DNA of 25,731 bases, from positions 1-25,731 of the forward strand of contig JBMNOY010000030.1 of assembly GCA_050943315.1 (NCBI GenBank). Reading direction: 5' to 3'. Both the position numbers and the translations under genes were made by a program. The notes under the pieces are model-generated. The model searched no databases. It was not told the origin of the DNA and saw nothing but the letters and a program-made list of their open reading frames with translations. This DNA comes from JBDKUD01 sp050943315 (GTDB taxonomy: Bacteria; Bacillota; Syntrophomonadia; Syntrophomonadales; Syntrophomonadaceae). Of the stretch, positions 1 through 6,914 are shown piece by piece (the stretch's first letter is position 1; the number at the start of each line of letters is the position of its first letter).

Positions 1-174
1 CAAAAGGGCCACCAGGGCAACCTGCCAGCCCAGGGAGCGCAAAACGTTGGTTGCTCCAACATTACGGCTTCCTCTAGTTCTAATATCGACGCCGCCTATA
101 AGCCGGCTAAAAATAAATGAGAATGGAGTAGATCCTATTAAATAGCAAATAACAACTATAACAACTTCTTTCAT
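1..174 (-). CDS. plsY: Glycerol-3-phosphate acyltransferase PlsY (N-terminal part, cut by window edge)
   Basis: PlsY is an integral membrane enzyme that moves the acyl group from acyl-phosphate to sn-glycerol-3-phosphate, the first acylation step of phospholipid synthesis. Only the first 58 codons are present; the rest lies beyond base 1. The translation opens with a membrane segment (MKEVVIVVICYLIGSTPFSF) and continues into the family signature: DIR at residues 30-32, then GSRNVGATNVLR at about 35-46. This matches the conserved GSGNxGATN active-site loop, with Arg where Gly is usual. The ATG at 172-174 follows a GGGGGAA ribosome-binding site. The gene begins 27 bases after the der stop, so it is probably in the same transcript. 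The product acts just before PlsC, which is also encoded in this window. Confidence 0.9.
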   Translation of the reverse strand, partial: MKEVVIVVICYLIGSTPFSFIFSRLIGGVDIRTRGSRNVGATNVLRSLGWQVALVALL

Positions 175-201
175 AAGAAATTCCCCCAACAAAATACTTT
201 C

Positions 202-1530
202 CTACAGTTCAGTTTTGTTTCCACGGTTACGAGTCAGGAAACGAACCGGTGTCCCTTCAAAACCGAAATTTTTTCGAATAACATTTTCGAGATATCTTAT
301 GTAAGAAAAATGAATCTCCTCCGGAGCATTGGAAAATAGAGCAAAGGTCGGCGGTGCAGTACGTACCTGGGTAGCATAATATATCTTGATCTGTTTGCCT
401 CCCCCACCAGGCAGGGGGTTAAGCATAACCGCTTCACTTATCACCTGATTAAGCTCTGAAGTTGGAACCCGGTAATTATGCTGTTCCGCTACAAAGTCAA
501 CCAGTTCCAATATCTTGAAGATTCTCCTTTTGGTTAAGGCCGATACATACAAGATAGGAGAATAGGCTAAAAACTTGAGCTGCTCCCTTATGCTCAAATC
601 ATATTCGTGCATAGTGTGGCCATCTTTTTCCACCAGGTCCCATTTGTTTACCACAATTATATTGGCCTTGCCTTGTTCATGAACATAACCGGCAATTTTT
701 TGGTCCTGTTCGGTGACTCCTTCCAGGGCATTAAGCATAAGCAATACTACATCAGCACGCTCAATACTCTTTAAGGCTCTTATTACACTGTATTTTTCCG
801 TCGGTTCTTTTATCCGGGAACGTTTTCTGATCCCGGCGGTATCAATTAGTATATATTTGCGATTCTGGTATTGAAAGGGAGTATCAATAGCATCCCTGGT
901 AGTTCCGGGAACATCGCTGACTATAACCCGTTGTTCTCCTAAGAGGGAATTTACCAGTGAAGATTTGCCCACATTAGGCCGGCCCAGTATCGCGATTTTA
1001 ATCGCGTCTTCATCGTATTCAGCTGCTGCTTGGGGAGGGAATTTTTCAATAACCGCATCCAACAGCTCATCAGTATTCATTCCATGCATGGCTGATATAG
1101 GGATAGGATCACCCAGTCCCAGTTGGTAAAACTCATAATATTCCATCTGTTTGCTGAAATTCTCTACTTTATTGGCCGCCAGTACTACTGGTTTCTGGGA
1201 GCGCCTTAAAATGGAGGCTACCTGTTCATCTTCATGAGTAACACCGTCATGGGAGTTGACCACAAAAATAATAACATCGGCCTCATCGATAGCCAATTCG
1301 GCTTGAAGCTTGACTTCGCGGGTAAAAATATCACCTTCATCAAAGCGAATTCCGCCCGTATCAATAACAATGAATTCCCTTCCCAGCCAATCGGAGTTGT
1401 CATAAATCCGGTCCCTGGTTACCCCGGGGGTATCTTCCACAATAGCTTTGCGTCCCCCCACCAGCCGGTTAAAAAGGGTTGATTTGCCTACATTGGGTCT
1501 ACCCACTATAGCCACCACAGGTTTTGTCAT
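202..1530 (-). CDS. der: Ribosome assembly GTPase Der (EngA)
   Basis: Der is an essential double-domain GTPase needed for assembly of the 50S ribosomal subunit. The 442-residue protein has the expected architecture. The first G domain starts with GRPNVGKST at residues 10-18 and continues with DTPGVTRD, DTGG and NKVE. The second G domain has GRPNVGKSS near residue 183, DVPGTTRD, DTAGIRK and NKWD. A C-terminal KH-like domain of about 100 residues follows, with the typical PLPGGGGKQIKIYYATQ stretch. Length is normal for the family. The ATG is preceded by AGGAGG with good spacing. It lies 41 bases downstream of the DUF512 gene and just upstream of plsY, a neighbourhood common in Clostridia. I see no anomaly. 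Confidence 0.97.
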   Translation of the reverse strand: MTKPVVAIVGRPNVGKSTLFNRLVGGRKAIVEDTPGVTRDRIYDNSDWLGREFIVIDTGGIRFDEGDIFTREVKLQAELAIDEADVIIFVVNSHDGVTHEDEQVASILRRSQKPVVLAANKVENFSKQMEYYEFYQLGLGDPIPISAMHGMNTDELLDAVIEKFPPQAAAEYDEDAIKIAILGRPNVGKSSLVNSLLGEQRVIVSDVPGTTRDAIDTPFQYQNRKYILIDTAGIRKRSRIKEPTEKYSVIRALKSIERADVVLLMLNALEGVTEQDQKIAGYVHEQGKANIIVVNKWDLVEKDGHTMHEYDLSIREQLKFLAYSPILYVSALTKRRIFKILELVDFVAEQHNYRVPTSELNQVISEAVMLNPLPGGGGKQIKIYYATQVRTAPPTFALFSNAPEEIHFSYIRYLENVIRKNFGFEGTPVRFLTRNRGNKTEL

Positions 1531-1571
1531 TAGCTACCTCCTAATAATGCGTGCTCCTCCCACAGCAGGAT

Positions 1572-2873
1572 TTATGCTAAAATGGCCCTTACCAGACCAG
1601 CCGCAGAGCCATCAACAGTCACAATTTCAGCTTTAGATAATTCTCTGATTTTGTCCAGGCTAATATCATCCAAAAAGACATCTTCGCCTGCCTTGAGGAT
1701 TATTTCGGGGATTATTACTCTTTTTCCTTCATAGCTTTGCCCCAGAGCAGAAATTATATCACTGCCCGTAAGTAATCCGGTAACCGTTACTGCACCGCCA
1801 AAGTACTTATTCACCACCGGAAGAATGGTAATTTTCAACCCCTTTATCCTGCTCATCATCCGGCAAACGATTTTACTCAGTATAGGTGCCGCCGATTCCC
1901 CGGTTACCAGATAAACCTCCCTGGGCTCAACACTGGCCGGAAGCAGTAATTCTTCCCGGCTAAATTCGTCCAGTAATACTCGCGCCAAGCCGATTCCGTT
2001 TTCAATCTGAGGGAAATCATCATAGTATAGTGTATCCGGAACTTCCTGGCCGGCTTTGACAAAAAATTCATCGGCCAGGTAAACCAGACCTGTTCCATAC
2101 TTGCTGCGAAACTGCCGTTGGTAACCATTTATCAGCTTAATTAAACTGATGGCCTCATCTTGACTGACTGGTTTTATTTTAGCCAGCCGGTCCCGAAAGC
2201 CGGTTAACCCCACCGGAACTACGCCTATCGAAACTACCGACGGGTAAAATAAGGCCAGTTCACTGATAGTATTCTCTAAAACCGCTCCATCGTTAATACC
2301 GGGACATAAGACAACCTGGGTATGAACTTCTATTCCAGCGTCAAGCAAACGTTTTAAGTCCTTCTTTATATTGCCGGCCCGGGGATTATTAAGCATCTTT
2401 TTTCTAAGTTCACTTTGCGTACAGTGAACCGAGACATATAAGGGGCTTAATTTCATGGTAACGATTTTTTGCCAATCAGCTTCAGTAAGATTGGTAAGAG
2501 TTATGTAATTGCCATATAAAAAAGAATAGCGGTAATCATCATCTTTTATATATAAGGTCTGGCGCATCTTAGGCGGCATCTGGTCAACAAAGCAGAAAAT
2601 ACAGCGGTTCTTGCATATCTTCATCCGGTCAAATACAACCCCGTCGAATTCCAGGCCCAGAACCTCATCATATTCCTTTTCTATTTCAATCGACCATAAC
2701 TCTCCATCCGCTTTCCTTATATCTACGGTCATATAATCATCCTGGCTGTAAAACTGGTAGTCCAGGATATCATTAATCGCACAACCGTTAATTGACACCA
2801 GGATATCCCCGGGTTCTATACCAACTTCCGCACCTATGCTGTCCCCGGCTACTTTTTTAATAACAGCTGTCAT
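1572..2873 (-). CDS. DUF512 family protein: PDZ domain plus radical-SAM-like Fe-S domain
   Basis: This 433-residue protein belongs to the conserved DUF512 / putative radical SAM family (TIGR03279-like), whose biochemical function is unknown. Residues 1 to about 60 resemble a PDZ domain (VGIEPGDILVSINGCAI). A cysteine cluster CxxxCxxC follows at C87, C91 and C94 (CKNRCIFCFVDQMP), matching the motif that binds a 4Fe-4S cluster in radical SAM enzymes. The middle part (YITLTNLTEADW, LYVSVHCT) fits a TIM-barrel core. The C-terminal DUF512 part contains the LVTGESAAPIL and VTGLLTGSDI stretches. The start ATG follows AAGGGG. The gene is directly upstream of der with a short gap and probably co-transcribed; this adjacency recurs in Clostridia. 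Family assignment is confident; substrate and reaction are not known. Confidence 0.85.
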   Translation of the reverse strand: MTAVIKKVAGDSIGAEVGIEPGDILVSINGCAINDILDYQFYSQDDYMTVDIRKADGELWSIEIEKEYDEVLGLEFDGVVFDRMKICKNRCIFCFVDQMPPKMRQTLYIKDDDYRYSFLYGNYITLTNLTEADWQKIVTMKLSPLYVSVHCTQSELRKKMLNNPRAGNIKKDLKRLLDAGIEVHTQVVLCPGINDGAVLENTISELALFYPSVVSIGVVPVGLTGFRDRLAKIKPVSQDEAISLIKLINGYQRQFRSKYGTGLVYLADEFFVKAGQEVPDTLYYDDFPQIENGIGLARVLLDEFSREELLLPASVEPREVYLVTGESAAPILSKIVCRMMSRIKGLKITILPVVNKYFGGAVTVTGLLTGSDIISALGQSYEGKRVIIPEIILKAGEDVFLDDISLDKIRELSKAEIVTVDGSAAGLVRAILA

Positions 2874-2910
2874 ATATCTGCCCCTTATCCAGACCTAATC
2901 TCACTAACCA

Positions 2911-2939
2911 ATTATCCAATAAAACATCTATTATCGCAA
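2911..2939 (-). promoter_or_regulatory. Candidate sigma-A promoter for DUF512-der-plsY
   Basis: On the minus strand TTGCGA (2934-2939) is separated by 17 bases from GATAAT (2911-2916). These match the -35 (4 of 6) and -10 (5 of 6) consensus at ideal spacing. The -10 lies 38 bases before the ATG of the DUF512 gene, in the 80-base gap after the DUF3189 gene. This suggests that DUF512-der-plsY can be transcribed separately from the sporulation block upstream. It is a pattern match only. Confidence 0.5.
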
Positions 2940-2953
2940 GTCATGGAAAGAAG

Positions 2954-3391
2954 TCAGGGAAGTTGTTTTTTTAGATTGGCTACATTGTTGGCTATATTCG
3001 AAAATTGATTTTTTATCAGTAGTTTAGAAATAAATGAACTGAAAATCTTTCCGCCCAAAGCCTCAGGTATCAATTTTAATAATAACAGCAGGGTTTCGCC
3101 TTTTATAGTTACTGGATGCACTATTAAATCCCGGGAAGTGTATCCTAGCAACTCTACTAACTGTCCAATAGCCCGCTCTGCCACCTGGACTTCCCTGCCC
3201 ACACCTAAGGCATATACCTGATTGCCTTTACCATCATCATCAACTAAGATAGGAAATCCGCTTTCATCCAAATGATCATCAGCATATCCTTCTACTAAGT
3301 GAAAATCAGATTTATGCAGCCGGCCTAAAAAAAGGTGGGCAGCAACAAGGGTATGATGTACCCCGGTGGTACCAATAAAGAGGATTTTCAT
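2954..3391 (-). CDS. DUF3189 family protein (second of a tandem pair)
   Basis: This 145-residue protein is of unknown function and belongs to the DUF3189 family of spore-forming Firmicutes. It opens with a beta-strand/loop of family type (MKILFIGTTGVHHTLVAAHLFLG), followed by a short segment ending YALGVGREVQVAERAIGQL, which is also seen in its neighbour (YVLGKKSLGDRFSHIL). It has no signal peptide or membrane segment. Compared with the upstream paralogue, the GGSHSS loop has diverged to TGVHHT, so the copies may not be equivalent. The start ATG is only 4 bases after the stop of the upstream paralogue and lacks a strong Shine-Dalgarno, so translational coupling is likely. It lies at the end of the spoIIP/YIEGIA gene block, which suggests, but does not prove, a role in sporulation. 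Confidence 0.75.
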   Translation of the reverse strand: MKILFIGTTGVHHTLVAAHLFLGRLHKSDFHLVEGYADDHLDESGFPILVDDDGKGNQVYALGVGREVQVAERAIGQLVELLGYTSRDLIVHPVTIKGETLLLLLKLIPEALGGKIFSSFISKLLIKNQFSNIANNVANLKKQLP

Positions 3392-3395
3392 AAGA

Positions 3396-3866
3396 TTACG
3401 GCACCTGCACTTTGCGCATAGCTTTTAGTCTCGTTATCTCTACCAGATTAACCAGGTCAAAAAAAGCATTTTTGGTACCCCTGACAACTACCGGCCGCCC
3501 TAGAAATGATATACCCATACGGCGGGAGGTAAACCCTCCTAACTTCATGCTCAGGTTTACCCGGTCCATGGTGTTTACTACTATTATTTGGTTAGCTTCG
3601 CCTAGTATTTCGGCTACTCCGGTAAGGATATGGGAAAATCTATCCCCCAGACTTTTCTTGCCCAGGACATAAACCTCATTGCCGTATTCATCTACGCCCA
3701 TGAAATGAATCCGGCCAAAATCATTATTACTGGTTTTATCATAGTAGGGCAAACTCATTAGCTCATCTTGGGTGGGCGGACGGTGTTTTTCCAGTAAACC
3801 CAGGTGCAAAGCTGCCGCCGTAACTGATGAATGTGAGCCTCCGAAACAGTGGTAAATAATCTTCAT
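3396..3866 (-). CDS. DUF3189 family protein (first of a tandem pair)
   Basis: This is a 156-residue soluble protein of unknown function. The N-terminus MKIIYHCFGGSHSSVTAAALHLG carries the GGSHSS-type loop that I associate with the DUF3189 family, and a conserved FMGVDEYGNEVYVLG stretch follows. The glycine/serine-rich loop after the first strand looks like a phosphate-binding turn, but no nucleotide-binding function is established. The start ATG is preceded by CGGAGGATAT, a strong ribosome-binding site. The second copy (2954-3391) begins 4 bases after its stop. Upstream, across 58 bases, is the small gene paired with the YIEGIA protein. Context places it in a sporulation-linked operon. Family assignment is moderately confident; function is open. 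Confidence 0.78.
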   Translation of the reverse strand: MKIIYHCFGGSHSSVTAAALHLGLLEKHRPPTQDELMSLPYYDKTSNNDFGRIHFMGVDEYGNEVYVLGKKSLGDRFSHILTGVAEILGEANQIIVVNTMDRVNLSMKLGGFTSRRMGISFLGRPVVVRGTKNAFFDLVNLVEITRLKAMRKVQVP

Positions 3867-3924
3867 ATATCCTCCGTTTTATATATAGCGCCGATTACGC
3901 GGATTTGGTTTGAATTGATAACCT

Positions 3925-4119
3925 TTAATGCTTAACTATTATATATACCCCGTTCTCCAGATCATGTACTATACCGCCTAAAATTCGTGCCAGGTACAAG
4001 CCTAACTTTTCTTGTTGTTCTGCATTATGAGCAAAGAAAACGGGGCAACCGGAGCCACTAACCAACTGAGGATTAGTAGTTACGATAGCCAAAATTACAT
4101 CTTTTATGACAATATCCAT
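3925..4119 (-). CDS. Small partner protein of the YIEGIA family protein
   Basis: A 64-residue protein resembling the small conserved family annotated as a capping complex subunit for YIEGIA. I know that name from database annotation rather than from a described mechanism. It has a hydrophobic core (VIKDVILAIVTTNPQLV), a Gly-Ser-Gly-Cys turn (GSGCPVFFA), and a C-terminal strand (GVYIIVKH). There is no clear membrane span. The start is the ATG in TAATG that overlaps the stop of the YIEGIA gene by one base, so the two are translationally coupled and probably made in a fixed ratio. This coupling supports a physical partnership. The gene sits between the YIEGIA membrane protein and the DUF3189 pair. 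Confidence 0.72.
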   Translation of the reverse strand: MDIVIKDVILAIVTTNPQLVSGSGCPVFFAHNAEQQEKLGLYLARILGGIVHDLENGVYIIVKH

Positions 4120-5009
4120 TAGTCTGCCGCCTTCCTGCCAAAATAGCTTTTTAAGGTCGTACCCCGGGCGGTTTCTAATACCGGTACCTTTTTAACTATT
4201 TCCATCAAGTATTCTATGTCAGGCTCATTACACAGCACAAACAAGCATAAATAACCCCTGTCCACATGCATCCGGGCCAGGGGACCCAGCTCGGTTTCAC
4301 CGATATCCACTTTGGTACCCAGAATAGATACTACATCATGAATTATCGCCATGCGCTGCCCCGGTGAATGTAGAGTCAACCGGGCATCATCGTCATTAGG
4401 CTTAATGACTACACCGATACCTTCCTTTAAAATCTTTTCCCGGGTTTGGGGAAGGCCGATATTCTTGATAACTACGTCCTCTATCATTAATAAAGCTCCG
4501 TCAAAATAAGGCTTGGCCGCTGTAACTTCAGCGATATCCCCAATATGCCAACCACTCATTATTTTGGTGGAAATAATTATACAAACTGCTCCAACTGCCA
4601 GAGCATAGGGCCATCCCCAGATAGCAGTTGCGGCACTGGTTAATAGAGCGGTAAGTATGACCAGATAGTTTCTGGCCTCAAATACCATGGCAATTCCTTC
4701 TATATAGTCTTCACCACGGGCCACCAGTTTTGTGTGCTCTAACTTACCCAGGGTTTCTCTTTCCATATTGCGTACATCTCTAAATTGCTGCGCTGCCAGT
4801 ACCAAAAATGTAACCGCTACATAATCGGGTTTGGCAATAGCCGGTACTGCTACCGCCCCAAGAGCAGCAGCAATAAGACCATGGGCGAGGTGGGTTAATT
4901 GACCATGTGGGTAAGTAGGGTAGTGGCGGTGATCATTGCGCAGCATTACCCACCGGTCAATGAACCCTACTACCACGCCCGTTAAAATAATAATTCCATA
5001 CTCCGGCAT
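4119..5009 (-). CDS. YIEGIA family membrane protein (likely orthologue of B. subtilis YphB/SeaA)
   Basis: This protein of about 296 residues contains the diagnostic YIEGIA motif near residues 102-107. It has hydrophobic segments at the N-terminus (YGIIILTGVVVGFI), at LAHGLIAAALGAVAVPAI, and two between about 115 and 155 (YLVILTALLTSAATAIWGWPYALAVGAVCIII), then a soluble C-terminal half. The B. subtilis relative YphB, as I recall renamed SeaA, is needed for proper spore envelope assembly. The location next to der in both genomes supports orthology. I chose the ATG at 5007-5009, two bases past the spoIIP stop; a GTG at 5027, overlapping spoIIP, is an alternative and adds six residues. Neither has a strong Shine-Dalgarno, so coupling to spoIIP is likely. 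The stop overlaps the start of the small partner gene. Confidence 0.8.
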   Translation of the reverse strand: MPEYGIIILTGVVVGFIDRWVMLRNDHRHYPTYPHGQLTHLAHGLIAAALGAVAVPAIAKPDYVAVTFLVLAAQQFRDVRNMERETLGKLEHTKLVARGEDYIEGIAMVFEARNYLVILTALLTSAATAIWGWPYALAVGAVCIIISTKIMSGWHIGDIAEVTAAKPYFDGALLMIEDVVIKNIGLPQTREKILKEGIGVVIKPNDDDARLTLHSPGQRMAIIHDVVSILGTKVDIGETELGPLARMHVDRGYLCLFVLCNEPDIEYLMEIVKKVPVLETARGTTLKSYFGRKAAD

Positions 5010-5010
5010 A

Positions 5011-6042
5011 TTACTTGCGGATTGCACCGCGGTTCAAGAAATAATAGCCAGCTGCTGCTGCCCCTACAACGACTGCGATGATTAATATTGTAGTCCAGGC
5101 ACCTTGATTCTCCTGGGTTGCCGGTTGTCCAGTAGTTTGACCGGCAGAAACTCCCAGTACAGCAGGCATTATATCAGCAAAGAGCTGTACCCCGTTTTTA
5201 GCATCACTTTTGTTATTAGTGTGGGCTCCAACCTCAATCAGCATTGCCCGCGGGCTTAAATCCTGATTAAAATCTCCCTTGCCAATGAAAATTCCGTTGG
5301 ATAGTCCTGGGGCTCTATTGTCCATGACCGCTTTTATTCTTTTGGCAAAATCGAGATTAGTTTTCATATTAGGATTTGTTCTGCCTACTACCAGTTTTAT
5401 CTTGGTAGCCTCTTCACCCTTAACATTTGTCTGGTACTGACTGGCTGGAACAGCATCCCGGTGAACATCAAGAATAACATCCGGTGAGGTTTTTAGCAGT
5501 GCTGCAGCTGTACGCCGTGAGCGGTGATAGGCATTTATATCATGGGGATTATGATTGTTTTTACTATATTGCACATTGAATCCGCGCTTTCTCAGTTCGT
5601 TAACCAGGACCTCACCAACATCGTATATTCCCCCATTGCCCTCTATACTTTCCTTGCCGTCGGTAGGAACATAAGATTCATCACTATGGGTATGGTATAC
5701 CGCAATAGTAGGAGTCTTATTGGCAGCTGCAGGAATATTACCACCCGGAAGAGATGCATTTTTGGTTTCCTTTATATCCGGCATTGTCTCTTTACCCTGA
5801 TAAACACAGCGCGCCGTGTTGGCAGAAATTATTTCTACGACCTGGTAGCGGGAGTTATCTGCAGTAATATAAATATCCCCTTCGTAGACCTGCATTCCTG
5901 TCTGGTGAACAATTTTGTTTTGCTCGTCCACCAGTGTAAAATGCTGACCAACTGGTCTTTCGCTGTTGCTGGCATGAGCTGACCCGTATAGCCCTAAAAC
6001 TAGAACGCTGGCAATAAGCAGTACAATTAAACGCTTACTCAT
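5011..6042 (-). CDS. spoIIP: Stage II sporulation protein P (SpoIIP), peptidoglycan hydrolase
   Basis: SpoIIP is the amidase/endopeptidase that works with SpoIID and SpoIIM to degrade septal peptidoglycan during engulfment in sporulation. The 343-residue protein carries the family zinc-hydrolase motif HTHSDESY (histidines at about 117 and 119), then LDVHRDA and a late catalytic-region Glu in MLIEVGAHTNN. The N-terminus (LIVLLIASVLVLGLYGSAHA) looks like a signal peptide with a type I signal peptidase site after AHA. The C-terminus ends in a membrane segment (TTILIIAVVVGAAAAGYYFL) and basic residues. This layout differs from the N-terminal anchor of B. subtilis SpoIIP. I chose the ATG at 6040-6042, which has GAAAGGGG eight bases upstream, over the GTG at 6060. 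The start overlaps the end of the upstream membrane-protein gene by 8 bases. Confidence 0.9.
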   Translation of the reverse strand: MSKRLIVLLIASVLVLGLYGSAHASNSERPVGQHFTLVDEQNKIVHQTGMQVYEGDIYITADNSRYQVVEIISANTARCVYQGKETMPDIKETKNASLPGGNIPAAANKTPTIAVYHTHSDESYVPTDGKESIEGNGGIYDVGEVLVNELRKRGFNVQYSKNNHNPHDINAYHRSRRTAAALLKTSPDVILDVHRDAVPASQYQTNVKGEEATKIKLVVGRTNPNMKTNLDFAKRIKAVMDNRAPGLSNGIFIGKGDFNQDLSPRAMLIEVGAHTNNKSDAKNGVQLFADIMPAVLGVSAGQTTGQPATQENQGAWTTILIIAVVVGAAAAGYYFLNRGAIRK

Positions 6043-6817
6043 GGCGTTCACCCCTTTCACCTGTATCCTCTTTTCCAGCCTGTTCTTCCTTCCTGAATTC
6101 CCCGGGATGACTGGCTGTATCTTGGAATTCTTCGTTAATAGGTTTTTTGGCCGGTTCGGGTTCTGGCTCCTGCAAGTTTCTTATCAATTCTGGGGATCTT
6201 CCCTCAGTTACCGGTCCTCCCTGCATTCTTTCCAAACTTTCGCCAATCAGTTCAGCCAGTAATACTGCTAGTATACCAGCGAGAATCAACGAGTCGAAGG
6301 CGCCCCCGCCGCCCAGGTGAACAGTCCCTCTGAGCCCATTGCTTACCAAATAGATGTATTGAGCAATATCTATAAAAAGTACGCCGAAGACGGCTGCAAA
6401 GAAGGCCCCCCGGCGTGAACGGCCGGCCAAGTAACCGACCACACCGGCTACCAGGGGGTAAATGTAGATAGGATCTATAAAGATTTCTTCCGGCTCTGCT
6501 CCCAGATACCGTGCGGCTAAAAATAGTGCCAACCCGGTAACTACGGCTGCGATTACCGCCCTAACTTTTTCGTAGGCGGTTCCGGCACCAAGTAAAACAT
6601 AAAGAGCCAGGGCAATGGCTATAGCCCCGCCCAGGTTGACTACTATACGGGCGCCCACCGGTATATCAATAAAACTGCCCACGATTATAGCAGCAATAAC
6701 TATCAGGGCAGACCTGTCGTTCAACCGCAAACGGTCTAGAACTCGGTGGGCAACTCCAAAATAGATCAATATGGATACTACGATCAACGCAATCATACCG
6801 ATAGGAAAATTACGCAT
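6035..6817 (-). CDS. DUF1614-like multi-pass membrane protein
   Basis: A 260-residue membrane protein of unknown function, resembling the DUF1614 family from memory of its pattern (FPIGMIALIVV, GSFIDIPVGA, FIDPIYIYPLVAGVVGYLAGRSRRGAF, GGGGAFDSLILAGILAVLLAE). About seven hydrophobic segments fall within residues 5-195. A polar, charged tail of about 65 residues follows, rich in Glu, Pro and Lys, which is probably cytoplasmic or unstructured. The ATG is preceded by GGGATGGATTTAGT. Its end overlaps the start of spoIIP by 8 bases, so the two are co-translated. That coupling suggests a role in the forespore/mother-cell membrane during sporulation, perhaps as a scaffold or transporter, but this is inference from context only. 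Confidence 0.72.
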   Translation of the reverse strand: MRNFPIGMIALIVVSILIYFGVAHRVLDRLRLNDRSALIVIAAIIVGSFIDIPVGARIVVNLGGAIAIALALYVLLGAGTAYEKVRAVIAAVVTGLALFLAARYLGAEPEEIFIDPIYIYPLVAGVVGYLAGRSRRGAFFAAVFGVLFIDIAQYIYLVSNGLRGTVHLGGGGAFDSLILAGILAVLLAELIGESLERMQGGPVTEGRSPELIRNLQEPEPEPAKKPINEEFQDTASHPGEFRKEEQAGKEDTGERGERHE

Positions 6818-6914
6818 ACTAAATCCATCCCTTTCAAAGAAACTTCACCACATATGTTTCCCTAAAAGCATGGATTTATTATCATTTTTCAAAAGAAGCA
6901 GCAAAGTAAGTATT

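Noticed and set aside
6854..6883. Possible sigma-F-type promoter (GATAA, 16 bases, GGGAAACAT) before the spoIIP block
   Set aside because: Only 3 of 5 positions match in the -35 and the -10 is incomplete; B. subtilis spoIIP uses sigma-E, so the match is too weak to call.
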